64,000 nt of DNA from Odiellus spinosus (taxonomy: Eukaryota > Arthropoda > Arachnida > Opiliones > Phalangiidae). The translations under genes were made by a program, and so were the position numbers. Positions 37,954-49,977 of this stretch are shown piece by piece. A model generated the notes under the pieces. The model did not search any database. It was not told the origin of the DNA and saw nothing but the letters and a program-made list of their open reading frames with translations. Location: positions 21,849,434 through 21,913,433 of the forward strand of contig OY987227.1 of assembly GCA_963920705.1 (NCBI GenBank). The letters run 5' to 3'. Position 1 is the first letter of the stretch; every line of letters begins with the position of its first letter.

Positions 37954-38912
37954 GTCATTTTCTATCAATTTAATGCTTAGAGGGATAGTAGATTATGGAA
38001 AGTCGTCATTTTTAAATAGATTTAGACTTGTAATATGCGTAAAAAGTACAAAACTTGCCAAGGTTTAGTGGTTCGTGGTAATTCACAGTTAATTTTAATT
38101 CTATTTAAGTCCAAATTTATTAAAAATAACTTTGAATAGAGTAAAACCTTGTTATAACGAAATTATGGAGAAAATAAATTTTTTATTCATAATTTCATTA
38201 TACATGGTTGGCCCTTGGCTTTTCCACTAGTGAAAGAAACAAATATTAAACTAGAAATTAACTTTAAACTTACTCAAAGTATTGATGGGGAGTTTAATAT
38301 TTCTAGGTTAGACTCTAGCGAAAGCCTAATTTGAAATGTTTTACCGTTAGAGTTAGGCAGCGCTTCTCTTGTCTCACTTATTAAGGGCAAGATATATCAA
38401 ACTTCATTGATTATGGCTAAGCATACTTTCTAATTTTTTTTTACTAGTGGATTATGCCTTTTAAAGGTGTCCTTTATGGCCATGGCGGTTCCCTCATCTT
38501 CCTGAATCTTCCCTCATTTTACCGAAAACATAGGGGGGGGGGGTCATGCCGAGCACAATAAGAGCTCCTTTAAACGATAAGGGTAAATTGATAGAAAATC
38601 ACTTTGTCAGGTTGCGCTCTTTAATACATATGACCCGACCCACTCTTACACATAATTAAATTTATATAAATTTTATTTGTAAATAGAGCAATAGCTTTCT
38701 TTAGATTATTGAAATTTAGTTATACTCGTGTTCAGTTGGAGACGAAATGTCTATGCCTCCTCTTAAACTATAGTATAATTAGTAATTTGGGCTTATTTTC
38801 TAAAGAAATGACTTAATTTGTTAAGTAGGGGGAAATTTTACTAAAGTCTAAACTTAATTTGGAATAAATTGGTTTTCTAGTGATGTTGTAACACCAGGGA
38901 TGTTTACATTAT

Positions 38913-39092
38913 CCCTTACCGAAAAAAGTTAGTCTTAAGAGGTCTTGGGGAAGTCTTTCAGGTGTCTTACGTAGTCTTAAGAGGTCTTCCAATATGTCAA
39001 GAATTCTTGGGGAGGTCTTAATGACTTCTCCAAGACCTTTTTAGTGTTCTTGAGGACCTCTTCACCACAGACTTAACTTTTTTCCGTAAGGG
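38913..39092 (+). mobile_element. Family E MITE, copy 1
   Basis: The left end CCCTTACCGAAAAAAGTT and the right end AACTTTTTTCCGTAAGGG are inverted repeats (one mismatch in 18). The body has repeated GTCTTAAGAGGTCTT-type motifs. A second copy lies at 60.39 kb. A possible 2-bp direct repeat (AT) flanks it. Confidence 0.8.
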
Positions 39093-39579
39093 ATTGGACT
39101 GCTGACACGATATAAGCCCTAAGACTGGCAAAATCCCACCAGTAGTCTATCTAGGGGGAGAGGGCGGCATTTTCACCTTGGCGACCTTTTTTATTCTAGT
39201 GACCCAAAACATTTATGGAAAGGGCGGTAAAATCCTGAAACCAGCCCAGGCGTCAAACCCTCTACATACGCCACCAAATCCCACCCCAGAAGTAAAATAG
39301 TATTACTATTCTAACCTTTATTGCCTACTGGCATAATAGGTCAAACAAAAAGATTACGCTGACATCTACGAGTCCCTGGTGACACTTCTGTAGTCCTGCA
39401 CCAATTCCCAGTTATTGGCGTGATTATTAAAATCAATTAAATCAAAGCCCTTGGTTACTAAAAAAAACTTTTCCCGAGAAAGGCTTCATTGTACCAGTTA
39501 CAAATAATTTTAGAAAATTATGTCAAAAGTGGACGCTGTTGTTTTGTCAAGTATTAACTGTAGATGATATACCTTATAC
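39093..39579. other. UGDH 3' flank
   Basis: This is probably the 3' UTR and downstream DNA of UGDH. A reverse-strand AATAAA (TTTATT at 39317-39322) lies about 260 bp past the stop codon and may be the poly(A) signal. Confidence 0.4.
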
Positions 39580-42044
39580 TCATTTGATTCCGTTCGAAAA
39601 TTTCAACGCTGGAGCAGTTGAGTTTTTCATGCCTATAGTTTCTACGTGAAATCCGATACGTTCAAGTTTTTCCACATCCACCATTTTACGTCCGTCAAAA
39701 AAAAACGCCGGTTTCAACATAATATCATGCATCATCTTATAATCCAATTCCTATTTAAGAAAATTTTTATTGACTTTCAGGTATTTTAATTAAATTTGAA
39801 GGAATAGTAACACTTTTTGTTAGGTTTTTCTTTTTAAATAAGCTAGTGACTAAAATCCTCTGTTCATTATCCAGCGCTTTATTTTAAAGCACTAAGTGGA
39901 GTAGCTTTTTTAGAAACTCCCTCTATCTAAATATCCAATGGGTCCAACCATTTAATTTTCTTTCTCTGTCCCGTGAACGATGAAAGTGTAGGGCCAAACC
40001 AATACGAATATAAGATTTATATCTGTATTAGTTTTAATATCATGGATTTAACGATACATCGGTTTCACATGACACTCCAATCGTAATTTTTTTCAGTGTA
40101 AAAAACTAAAAAATATGAATTTCATCTCAAAAATTGAAATTTTTAAATATTCGAGAGCCAAAACTCTATAGCCTCAAGAATATCGGTTGAAGAAACTATC
40201 TGCTCTTTAAAGTCCCCTTTAGCATACAACTTTGGCAATAACAAGTCAAAGCTAGGTCTTTAACCTCGATATCGGGATCGGTTCAACCTCAATATCGGAT
40301 TCGATTACATAAATAACTATATAAGCCAACACTTTCCATCCCAATTAAAATTTTGAACAAGTCGTGCTACTATCCCTTCAAGTTTTTTTTTTTTAGTTTG
40401 GTTTTTACCAAAAATTCCTCCCATTCTGTGCATATCACTAATGCGTGAGTTCCTTCTGCGGCTGAATAGGGACTGGTATGAATACTTATTCTGGATTTTG
40501 CTAGAAAAAGGATAAATATTTCGTAAGATTAAAATTGAGAGGATGAGAAAATTTAAAACTAACTGCTTTCATCATCAGGCAAATCACGATAAATCTGCTC
40601 TTTTGGCACTTTCGGGTCGTATATGCGAAGATGAGCCCCTTCCTCTAGTAGATATTTGCAAATATATATTGCCGGAGATTCTCTAAAAGTATTTTTTAAA
40701 TACAGTTCGAATAAAAAATCATAATTGTTTTCCTTTTCAAAAATATTAATATACCTGGTATCGCCAGTATTTTTCTTAAAGGCAAAACCTAAGATAGCCA
40801 ATTTTTTATCAGCCAGGGTATTAAACAAGCAATTAATAATTCTTCGAGCAAATCGAGATTTTTGGTAATCATTCATTTCCACGACTTGATACCAATAAGC
40901 CGCCACCTCGGGGAGATTCAAACACTCGCACAAATAAACGAGATTTAGCAAATCTTTTTGGAAGCAACTCCCACCATAACCCACACTAGCTTGAAGATAT
41001 TTTGGCCCTAGCCTCGAATCCATTCCAACAGCGTGGGCAACTTCAGAAACATCAGCTCCAGTAGCTTCGCAAACTGCGGATATGGCATTGATACTAGAAA
41101 TACGTTGAGCTAGAAAGGCATTAGCAGCCTTTCAAGAATATTTTTAGTAATGAGAGCTACTGGTTTCCAATTAAAAAGCTTCGTGAGATAAAAAAACATA
41201 CGAGCTTAGACAATTCAGAAGACCAGGTATTCATAGTGATTATTTTATCCGGCGTAATCCAATGCTCGTAAATGGAACATAGTTTTTTGATAGCAGCTTG
41301 CCCTTCTGGCGTTTTATCCCCGCCAATAAGAATCCGATCGGGGTTTAGAAGATCTTTGACCGCGGAACCTTCGGCCAGAAATTCTGGATTTGAAAGAATC
41401 TAGTTTCGAAAATTTAGAATTTTATGTAAAATAATAGAATTGATTTAGCGGTTATGACCTGGAAATCGATTCCTTCTTTGGTATTCGCCTTCAAAATACG
41501 GCAAATACTCTCGGCAGCTTTAACAGGAACTGTACTCTTTTCTACCACAATTTTACTACTCTCTGAAACATCAGCTATGATTCTCGAACAAGACTCAAGA
41601 TATCTCAAATCAGCGGCTCGTCCCTGATTAAATAAACTTTCAAAATTAATGACATTTAAGGCTTGATGAAACTTTGTTTTAAATTTCATTTACTTTTCCA
41701 AACCCATAGGTTTTAGTCGGAGTATTCACTGATATGAATATTAACTCCGCTTCTTTGATAGCTTTTTCAACATCTTCAGAATAGAATAAATTTCTTCCTC
41801 GACACTCCTTGACAATTTCCTGAAGTCCTGGCTATAGAAAAATATTTAATACCTTTGTCTTTATCAGAATTTTAGAATATAATACCTCATAAATTGGAAG
41901 GTTATCAGAATTCCATTGCTGAATTCGACTGGCATTCTTGTCAACTACAACGACTTTGATATCGGGGCATTTGTAGGCAATTACGCTGCACGTTGGTCCT
42001 CCAACATAACCAGCTCCAATACAGCAAATTGATTTGATAGACAT
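39580..42044 (-). CDS. UGDH: UDP-glucose 6-dehydrogenase, eight exons
   Basis: It oxidises UDP-glucose to UDP-glucuronate with 2 NAD+ in the cytosol, supplying glycosaminoglycan synthesis and glucuronidation. Exons in transcription order are 42044-41886, 41831-41694, 41623-41459, 41399-41202, 41128-40755, 40682-40564, 40500-40409 and 39750-39580. All joins are GT-AG and in phase, giving 471 residues. Visible motifs are the Rossmann motif GAGYVG (residues 10-15), NTPTKTYG, the segment SNPEFLAEG with Glu160, LSKLAANAF with Lys219, and the catalytic Cys275 in [10 protein letters not shown]. Each is one residue before its human counterpart. The C-terminal UDP-binding domain includes [12 protein letters not shown] and [11 protein letters not shown]. 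The tail is about 20 residues shorter than in vertebrates. Introns are mostly 54-73 nt; only the last (658 nt) is long, and it contains a family C fragment near 40198. The gene appears intact. Confidence 0.96.
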
Positions 42045-45000
42045 TTATAATAATAATACGACGACCGACGTTAAGATAAAACCTGGAATGAAACAGAAAT
42101 TATTTACGTTTAACTGGGTGTTCCACATTGTATCTCATAGGAAATAACAAGTTTTATTTAAAAATACCCTAGGAATTGTAAACTGTTATGGTTTAAATTC
42201 TACACTCAAATGATTTGACTATAGAATTATCAACAGATTTATACACCTGTCATATATAGAAATTAGGATTTGAGAACTTCATCTACTTCTACGTGTTAAC
42301 TATACTTTTACATTTTTATAGCCCCAATAAAGTTTTGGGCCTTCTGTACCTAGATAAACTTATATAACTAATTAGAGAGTAAACCATGGCTATTAGAGAA
42401 CTGAGAATGGGAGACCTTTAAAAATATGACGCACGACAATGCCACGTTTCAAACTGTTTAAAAAGGGTCATGCGTTTAATTATACACGTATCAGGATGTA
42501 ATTAAATTAAAAATTATTCACCTATTAAAATGGGTTTTCACAATACAATCATATAATTAATTAAAAAGAAAAAAAATACAACTTTTGACCTAGGCTTAAT
42601 AACTGTCAAAATAAATTATTAGGCTCAAGCTGTCATGGATGCAGGTAGGAAAGCTGGGAACCAAACGACAAGAAAACGTGTTATTTACTACAAGCGACGG
42701 ACAGACAGCAAAAAGTGGAGCCAATATTCGCGCGAAATTCAAATTCTGTATTTCTTGAACATTATAAAAATATATCGTTTTTTTAGTGATTATAATAGTT
42801 TAAATATTTATAAATAGCCAGGTTATATTCTTGTAAACACATAATATTAAATTTATTATATTACCAAACTATAGCTGAAATAATGATAATAATAATGTTT
42901 ACCTTTGGGATGTAAACCGTGTAAACTAAAACTGGTTCAAAACCGTGTACTGTACTAAAATAGACTCCTATAATTTCTATTTCTCAGTCTCCAACACCCT
43001 TTAAAAATCAAGAAACTTCGAAAAACCAAGACCAAAATGTTCTTTAAATTTTTTTTAAGAAAACAGGTTTTGGTAAAGTCCCGAGATTCTTTTAACGTTT
43101 TGGAAAGAGAGAGTGGAGTTTTCTAGCCCGAAGCTAAGGGAGGACGAAACATTTTAGTATGTAGATCCACGTAATAAATTAGGAACACCAAATATTAATG
43201 TTGTTTGAAAGATAATATCAACAGATTTTTGGGATTTATGAAAAAAAACTTTGAATGCCTAATTAAACTACCAATGAAACAAAAGTTAAAATTTCCCTTA
43301 GAGGGATACTAATTCTGCTTCAACTACAAGTTGTAAATTAAATAGAAAACTGTTGGTAAATTTCCAATATCTAAAGCAAAAACATGGTAACTCGAGATAA
43401 TCTGATTTTGCTTTCAGCAGACTTTTTGTTCCCTCCGATTCATTCCCTACCCCCTGTCGTCATCGTATCACTAGTCAAGGCCAAAACTACATTTTCCTGG
43501 TTGGGATGTCAAACCACGTTCGCACTGCCGACAGAAGAACATCAATCCTCGACAAGAAAAAAAAAAAAAAAATGAATTTCGGCTTTATTGCCCTACCATA
43601 GAGATACCATACTTAACTCGAAATATTTAATATAGCTGTAGAGCGGAATGGGAATCTACTATTCTTTTAAAGTGATGATCACCATTAGAGAGTTGCGGGT
43701 AACACTTTCGTACCCATAACTTTCTAAATATAGAGGGGGGACAGGGATAATATTTGCCCCAGATCACACTTAAACCAGGGTCAGTTTACTCGGGGCTGAT
43801 GCACAATTAACGCGAGAAAACAGCGAATTTAACACCAAATTATATTAACAGCGTCAATAGGTGGATGCAAGAGGCTATGTTCACCAGGTTGTGACGCTAG
43901 CCACGTCATTTTGGCATAGCTGTTCTGTTGTTAAATTCGACGTACTGCTGAAGTAGCGGAGATATTTTCAAGGCTCATACTCGTGTTACAACCCGAATAA
44001 ACGTACCCTTACGATTTAAATTTCAAAATCTACTTAAAATTCTTAAAATGATTTAAAATTAACCTTCAATTAAACCTCCATATCTTGAAAACCACTTAAA
44101 TCTCTGATAAAACAAGAGTTTTCTTTATTAATGGAGTTAATCTCATCTGTCAATCTTAAAACGAACTTTAAGAGGTACCTTACATTTTAATTAGAAATAA
44201 TTTCAGCGATCAGTTGAAAACTATTTCGACGACTTTCCTATTGATTTAATAACTAGCGAAACAGGTTGGCTAAACTCAAACCTTAGATTTGCTAAGGCCC
44301 CAATGAACTATGTCCTTAATACAACGTCATTCTGGTATTCTACCAATAAGCGTGTCGTAAGTGTTTAAAGGCACTCTTGTATAATAACAAAATCTAACCA
44401 AAACCAATCTTATCCTAACCGAAATTATATAGTTTTGACTTTATAATCTTTGGGTTCTAACAAATAACTTTCTAGGGGTGCTTTATTCCAACTTGAATAT
44501 ACCTTCAGCATGAGCGTAACATGACCATAGTCTCATACTAACTACAACAAAAACACTTGTATGATAAGAGAAATTAAAATTTGTCTAAAATCATTGAGGA
44601 AATGAAGGTCCGAATTAGACCCCAATTATTTCGTGCCAAAACTGACTCAACTAAAGCTGTAGCCGTTTATTGCGCAACTTTATCGGATAGATAATTTTCG
44701 TAAGAGGACTATAATAGCCATCACAAACGAGCCGGATCATATTCGGTGAGGTATATCTCTTCCAGTGCGATCTACGCTCCAAAGGTAAACAACATTTCGA
44801 CCTAATTTGGAATAAAGAGAATGAGAGAGAAAGAATATTGGCAAAAGCGTGCAGACGCGTTTGGCGAAAGTCAACTCCCTGACTCTCTTTACTGAAGCAG
44901 AATAGGTACCAAATTTTTGTGTTTGAGATGAAAGTAGACTCTTCGTTTTAAATCGTATAAAAAACGCAAAAATAGCAAGAGAAAAGTTTTCTTGATGCTT

Positions 45001-45254
45001 TTTCAAGCAGCGGGAGGTATATACCTGACCGTACCAGTAATATCTCGATCGAATAGAATGACTTTAAAAATATATTAGTGTTTACATTCCCTGTTAATTC
45101 CTAGTTTCGAAGTTAAATCTAATAAATGGGCCGTGTTATGGCGAAGTAAATATAAGAAATTCTATAGAAGTCGTGGGGGAGAGAGTTTTAAACTGAAAAG
45201 AATAGATTTTTTTTGTTTTTTTTTTCTACAATCTTAACCTTGTTTAAGATCGAG
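42045..45254. other. Intergenic between the divergent UGDH and methyltransferase genes
   Basis: A shared upstream region of about 3.2 kb. The frames at 42635-42817, 43384-43575 and 44737-45006 have no recognisable motif. A long A run lies at 43559-43572. Promoters must lie at either end, but no box is clear enough to mark. Confidence 0.45.
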
Positions 45255-46088
45255 ATGATTGAACTCAAAAGCTCGAATTGGGACGTGTGGAGTATATGCG
45301 TCAGTCTGGTTTTAGTCGGTGCCTTAGCGGTCATGTGCGGTAGACGTAAAAAAATGCAAAGAAGATGTTTCGCGTGGTTTTACGGACGTTACGTGGCTCC
45401 CGGCTTCGAAAGCGGTGCTGAGTTGATAAGTCACAAGGAACATCTTTTCTCAACCCTGAAGACTATATTGTCTCGGGACCCGGAATTGAGTACACAGGGT
45501 CAAGGGACAATTCGGTTGTTGGAGATAGGAATCGGAACCGGTATCAATCTGCAATTTTATCCACCAGGATGTCATCTTATCACCGTGGAACCCAATCCGC
45601 ATTTCGAGAATTACTTTCAGAAGAACCGAGAGCGATTCGCCCACGTCACTTTAGAAAGCTCGGTCCTGGGTTCCGCAGAGAACATGAGTCAAATTCCGGA
45701 CCACAGTGTGGACGTTGTCGTGTCCACTTACGTCCTGTGCTCAGTGTCCAACGTACAACGCGTTCTCGAAGAGATAACGCGTATTTTAGTACCGGTAAGT
45801 TGAATTTACGTTTTATTACCACTGAAAATCAAGTTCTTCGATTTTACGTAGGGAGGCAAGTTTTATTACTTGGAGCACGTTCCATTCATAGAGTCCACCT
45901 GGTCCAGAACTTGGCAATGTGTGGTAGAACCATTTTGGAGTTTCCTGTGTGACGATTGCAAACTTACGAGGCTAACGTCGGAGGCCATCGCCAAAGCTGG
46001 ATTCGAGAAGATAGAAGAAGAGAAGCTAGAAGTCCGGAGACTTCCGTTTGTTATGAGACCCCATATTATGGGAATTGCCACCAAATAA
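45255..46088 (+). CDS. METTL7/TMT1-type thiol S-methyltransferase, two exons
   Basis: Class I SAM-dependent methyltransferase of the METTL7A/B (TMT1A/B) family. Mammalian members are ER and lipid-droplet membrane proteins that methylate hydrogen sulfide and other thiols. Exons 45255-45794 and 45852-46088 are joined by a 57-nt GT-AG intron, giving 258 residues (human about 244). Residues about 11-28 form one hydrophobic N-terminal anchor followed by basic residues (GRRKKMQRR). SAM motif I is LEIGIGTG (residues 89-96), followed by NLQFYPPGC. Then come VEPNP (111-115), AENM with SVDVVVSTYVLCSV (151-164), and GGKFYYLEHV (181-190). The C-terminal LPFVMRPHIMGIA matches the family ending. The start is the first ATG in frame. 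The reading frame extends upstream only through a T-rich stretch. An AATAAA follows 280 bp downstream. Confidence 0.93.
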
Positions 46089-46367
46089 TTAAATTAACGC
46101 GTTAGCAATCTATTGAAAGAACTGAATTAGAACTAAAAATTTAAAGGAAGACGGACAACCGATTCCAAATATAAGAGATTCTGATCTTGAAAGACAGCCT
46201 GTAAAAAACTGTTGAAGAAAATGTATAAACTTATACCATCTTCCATCAAAGCGTAATTAGCGGGTTTAATCAGATTTAACCGAAATTTACTGAACTGATT
46301 TAACTGGGTAATTTTGTAAGAGGAATTTCAGTAATTTGAATCTATTTCATATGATTATGCCACAAAG

Positions 46368-46373
46368 AATAAA
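46368..46373 (+). terminator. Poly(A) signal AATAAA for the methyltransferase gene
   Basis: A canonical AATAAA, 280 bp after the stop. It is the nearest one on the coding strand. Confidence 0.5.
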
Positions 46374-46548
46374 TATGAAGAAAGTCCGTCATTATAACGG
46401 GTAATAGCTAGTCTAAATTTTAAAAATTTATGTAACAATGTCTGTCTGTCGGTCACTAACGCTAAAATATAAACGCAACGTTAGCAAAATGAGAAAAGCT
46501 GAGCCTGCTGAGGCGAATTGATTCACAAAAGTCTGTTAAATTGTTTCT

Positions 46549-47213
46549 TTAAAGCGCCTGTAGAACTATGTTCTCTGTAAATAGCAATCTTCCTACATCC
46601 TGTGCCTTCACCATTTTCTCCGGCGAAAAAAGTTCTCCAAGATGAAATTTATTTCCCCATTTTTTGGATGCAGTCCAAAAACGATTAAATTTTAACTGAT
46701 TGTTAACACGTTCCTGCATCAAATTTTTGATAAATGTATTTCTATTTTTCTATAATAAGAATACCCTCCCCATACTAGTATACCAAGAAAGGATAGATGC
46801 TGCATTGGGAATACTTAAGGGACCTGATTTGGTTGCCTTCAGCTTTCCAAATATGGGAGTGGCTTGCAAACCTTTTAAAAACCTCACAAGTATCCAGAAA
46901 TTCAGCGAGAGCCGGAAACGGGACATATCCAGTTTGATAAGCGGCCAGAATTTCCCCAGTCTTCTAGATCTGTACAATGTCTACTGGAATGTTATGAGTC
47001 TCGAAATTAAATTACTGGTATAACTCAAGGCAAACATGATGGCATAACGGTCACTACAATAAAATACTTATGAGAATAGTTCAGTGAATTACAAACTAGC
47101 CCTGACCTTAGAAGTTTTAAGTGCCAGCCGTTTTGGGTCCCTCACGAGTATAATTCGTCCATGATTTACGAAAAATGGAGTGGAAACTTTAATAGGTCGA
47201 ATATAGAAATTGA
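46549..47213 (-). CDS. Unrecognised candidate exons, possibly a gene or pseudogene
   Basis: Three minus-strand segments read like protein and join in phase in part. Segment 1 ends at 47107 on a GT donor and includes VNHGRIILVRDPKRLALKTSK. Segment 2 starts at 46963 after an AG and includes GEILAAYQTGYVPFPALAEF and FKRFASHSHIWKAEG; it either stops at 46775 or splices at about 46784. Segment 3 (46749-46549) includes FWTASKKWGNKFHLGELF and SPEKMVKAQDVGRLLFTE before a stop. The gap between segments 2 and 3 would be only about 34 nt, shorter than any other intron here. No start ATG is found upstream, where a 19-A run interrupts. This fits either a truncated pseudogene or a gene whose model I have not solved. 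I do not recognise the family. Confidence 0.3.
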
Positions 47214-49276
47214 CATTCCATTGGAGAAAACGCGACCATTTTTTTTTTTTTTTTTGAATGATATAAAAAGGGGGACGTAAAATACGTCCTCTTTCTTAAA
47301 TCTTTTAAAAAGAAACAGTCAAACGTTTCAGTACCTACAAGCTAGACTCTTCTATCTAATTATAGGTTTAGCAGAGAAAGAGGGAAGCTTAAGATTTGAA
47401 AGTGATGTAAATGCGCATTGATTTTAATTGTAAGAAAAAAAATTCCCTTATAATAGACGAGATCGAGACGACCGTAAAGTGTTTCCAGAAACGATCGATT
47501 ATGTAAAATCAGAAGTATATTAAATTCAATAAGGAGGGAAGTTCCTATTACACGTGGATTTCTATGAAACAACCAATGTCTATACGTTATTAGGCAATGA
47601 AACAGTCTCAGTTTGGTAATGAAGTCCATAGTGAGGTGCTTCAAGGCATTCATATACGTGATTGCGTAACTACTATGCCTAAATGGACTGTCACACTAGT
47701 TCATTCGTGATAGGGTTATAGCAAGCTTATTTAATAGTTTTTTAAATGGGATATGTCCCGAAGAGTGGAGAAGATTACGTCAATCTGCGCGCGCCTCGTT
47801 TGAAAATTGGACACAGGAAATGTGCTAATTCCCACATGGCTTTAAATTTAAATATTTGTGAATAATATAATGAATCGGGTGACGTTTTTCAGATATCACA
47901 GACTACTGGAAAAATCTGATTTAAATATATTGGAGTTGGAGTTAATATAAATCGAATATGAGGCTACTTAGATTAGAAAAGGCAGACGCGCAAGTGTTAG
48001 TTACTTTCGTCAGCTACTACCTTTGCCATTGTTTGCTGTTAGAGGACGCTTATGTACGCCAGATTTGGTTATTCATCTTCATCTATTAAGGTTCATAGGT
48101 GACCATTGCTAGTCTTAGCTCGAAACTAGAGTACGACACATTTTCCAGGCGAAAGAGAGGCGGTCTGAGCGACCCCTATAGTAAACTTAGTGCCGCCAAG
48201 CGGGTTTCTAGCGAAAAATCTTGATCGGTCACGACATTTCTCCTCCTGTTTACGTAGAATAGTACGTTATTTGATTACGAGATAGTAACTTCCTCCGAAG
48301 TTTTTTATAAGTTTCTGGTAAAAGATATCCTTTTTCTTCCATTACGCTGCACGCTTAAATTGTAACTCCTTATAGAGAAAGCGAATAACTTACCTATTTT
48401 GAGTCGAAACGGAATGTCAGTGAGTAAGACCATCTGGAAAGAAGAAGGTAGAAAGTTTAGATTTTTTAATATATTCAACGCATTTTTAAAGGGAACATGA
48501 CACAATAGTAATATTAATTATCTAAATAAACACCTAGAATTTTTGATCGTAAGGCCTTTCTCTCTATTGCCTCGAATTCAGCGGACGAAGCTGAATCTTA
48601 ATTAGGTACGTAGCTTATTGTTAATATATATTATCCCCAGTTAAAAATAATTATTATGTCACTATCCCTTGCTGATCCAAGTTTTAGAAACTATGCGGTA
48701 AAGAAGCAGCCCGAGGCTTATCGATTTTTTTTCTTTTAAATAAAAGTAGAGAAAAATTTGGGAGGCGCGAGCGTATTATAGAAGACCCCTCTCATCTTCT
48801 TCTTCTTCTTCTCTTATTACGATTGCATAGTACAGCAGGTACGTTCCATAAAAAAAAAATCTCTAGTTTGTTCTAAAGAATCCCGAATTTGTAGTCAAAG
48901 CACGCGCCCATATTTTTATCCAGCTTAACTCCTCCCCTTTTCTCGTGTCTCAGGTAGATTTAGGGTTAGAGAGTAATGACGGCTGACAACTTTAAGGCGG
49001 AGTGACACGCAGTGTTAAAACCATATATACGAAAAAGTAGTACTTATATTGTTGAACAATAGCGAAAAATAATATAAAGGAGGCCCAAATGATGGAGCCT
49101 TTTAGCGAGAGCGTTTAGGATCTTAACCGAAGTATCCATATTTTGAATTTTGATCGTCAGGTTATATAGATAAGGCGTCCGGGATGATTTCCCATCATCA
49201 GATTTTAGACTAAAAGTTTTTTTTAACCTTTACTAAATAACTATATACACGTAATAACGTATCATCATGAAAGACG
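47214..49276. other. Intergenic with a family G repeat
   Basis: A family G copy (CTGTTAGAGGACGCTTATGT and TTATTCATCTTCATCTATTA) lies at about 48010-48140. The short frames at 47360-47653 and 48305-48505 lack motifs. A CTT microsatellite lies near 48797-48814. Confidence 0.45.
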
Positions 49277-49425
49277 AAGGGCCATTTCGAATAGTTTAAG
49301 TTAAAAATCGATTATAATGATTTTTTTTTTCTTTCTTCAACCATTTTAATCAAATATAGGATTGATTATAAGCGTTGAAAGCTTATCAATCAAATTATTT
49401 TTGATTAAAGAAGTTAAAATGGCCC
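49277..49425. repeat. Small inverted-repeat element
   Basis: Ends AAGGGCCATTT and, inverted, AAGGGGCCATTTTAACTTCTTT, about 150 bp. It has an AT-rich, partly palindromic centre. It may be a MITE seen only once in this window. Confidence 0.45.
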
Positions 49426-49570
49426 CTTAAAGCTCACTCATTTTGTCAGATTATGTAAGGAATTTATAGAGAAAATATGATAAAGCCAATGTATAGAAGA
49501 AAAACCTAAATGGTGCTAGAATTGTTTGCGCTGTAACGTAATTTAGTCTAAACCGATTGGAGTTCCTATT

Positions 49571-49879
49571 AGCCGCGTTCATATTAGGCCTTGCATATGG
49601 AATCGATTTAAATCGTTTCCAAACGTTTCGCTAGAGTCGTGTGAACGGGAAAACCGTCTTTTCTCGAATCGATTTGATTCGATTTCTCGAAACTGCCTCG
49701 GGAACCAGTTTCATATAGATTTGGTTTCAACAACTGATAGATGAAGCTACAATAAATCGATTTATAACTAGATAATGCGTGAACACGTGACGCTTAAAAC
49801 GATTCCGGGCGATTTTAATATCGGTTAGATTTTACCGTTTCAAATCGATTAAGAAATGCTAGTGTGACCGTAGCTAATG
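49571..49879 (+). mobile_element. Family B MITE, well-preserved copy
   Basis: Runs from TTAGCCGCGTTCATATTAGG to CTAGTGTGACCGTAGCTAA, about 305 bp. The body contains TTTCGCTAGAGTCGTGTGAA and AACTGCCTCGGGAACCAGTT, shared with the 0.6, 51.7 and 62.6 kb copies. Non-coding. Confidence 0.8.
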
Positions 49880-49977
49880 TTAAAAGTGATTCAAATTATA
49901 TATACAAATGTCAGGGACGGTAAAAATTTCATATTATAAAACTATCATATCCTATTGATGGCCTAAATAAACCAAAA

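Noticed and set aside
45213-45254. Upstream extension of the methyltransferase frame
   Set aside because: It would need a non-ATG start in a T-rich stretch. The ATG at 45255 gives the family's normal N-terminus.
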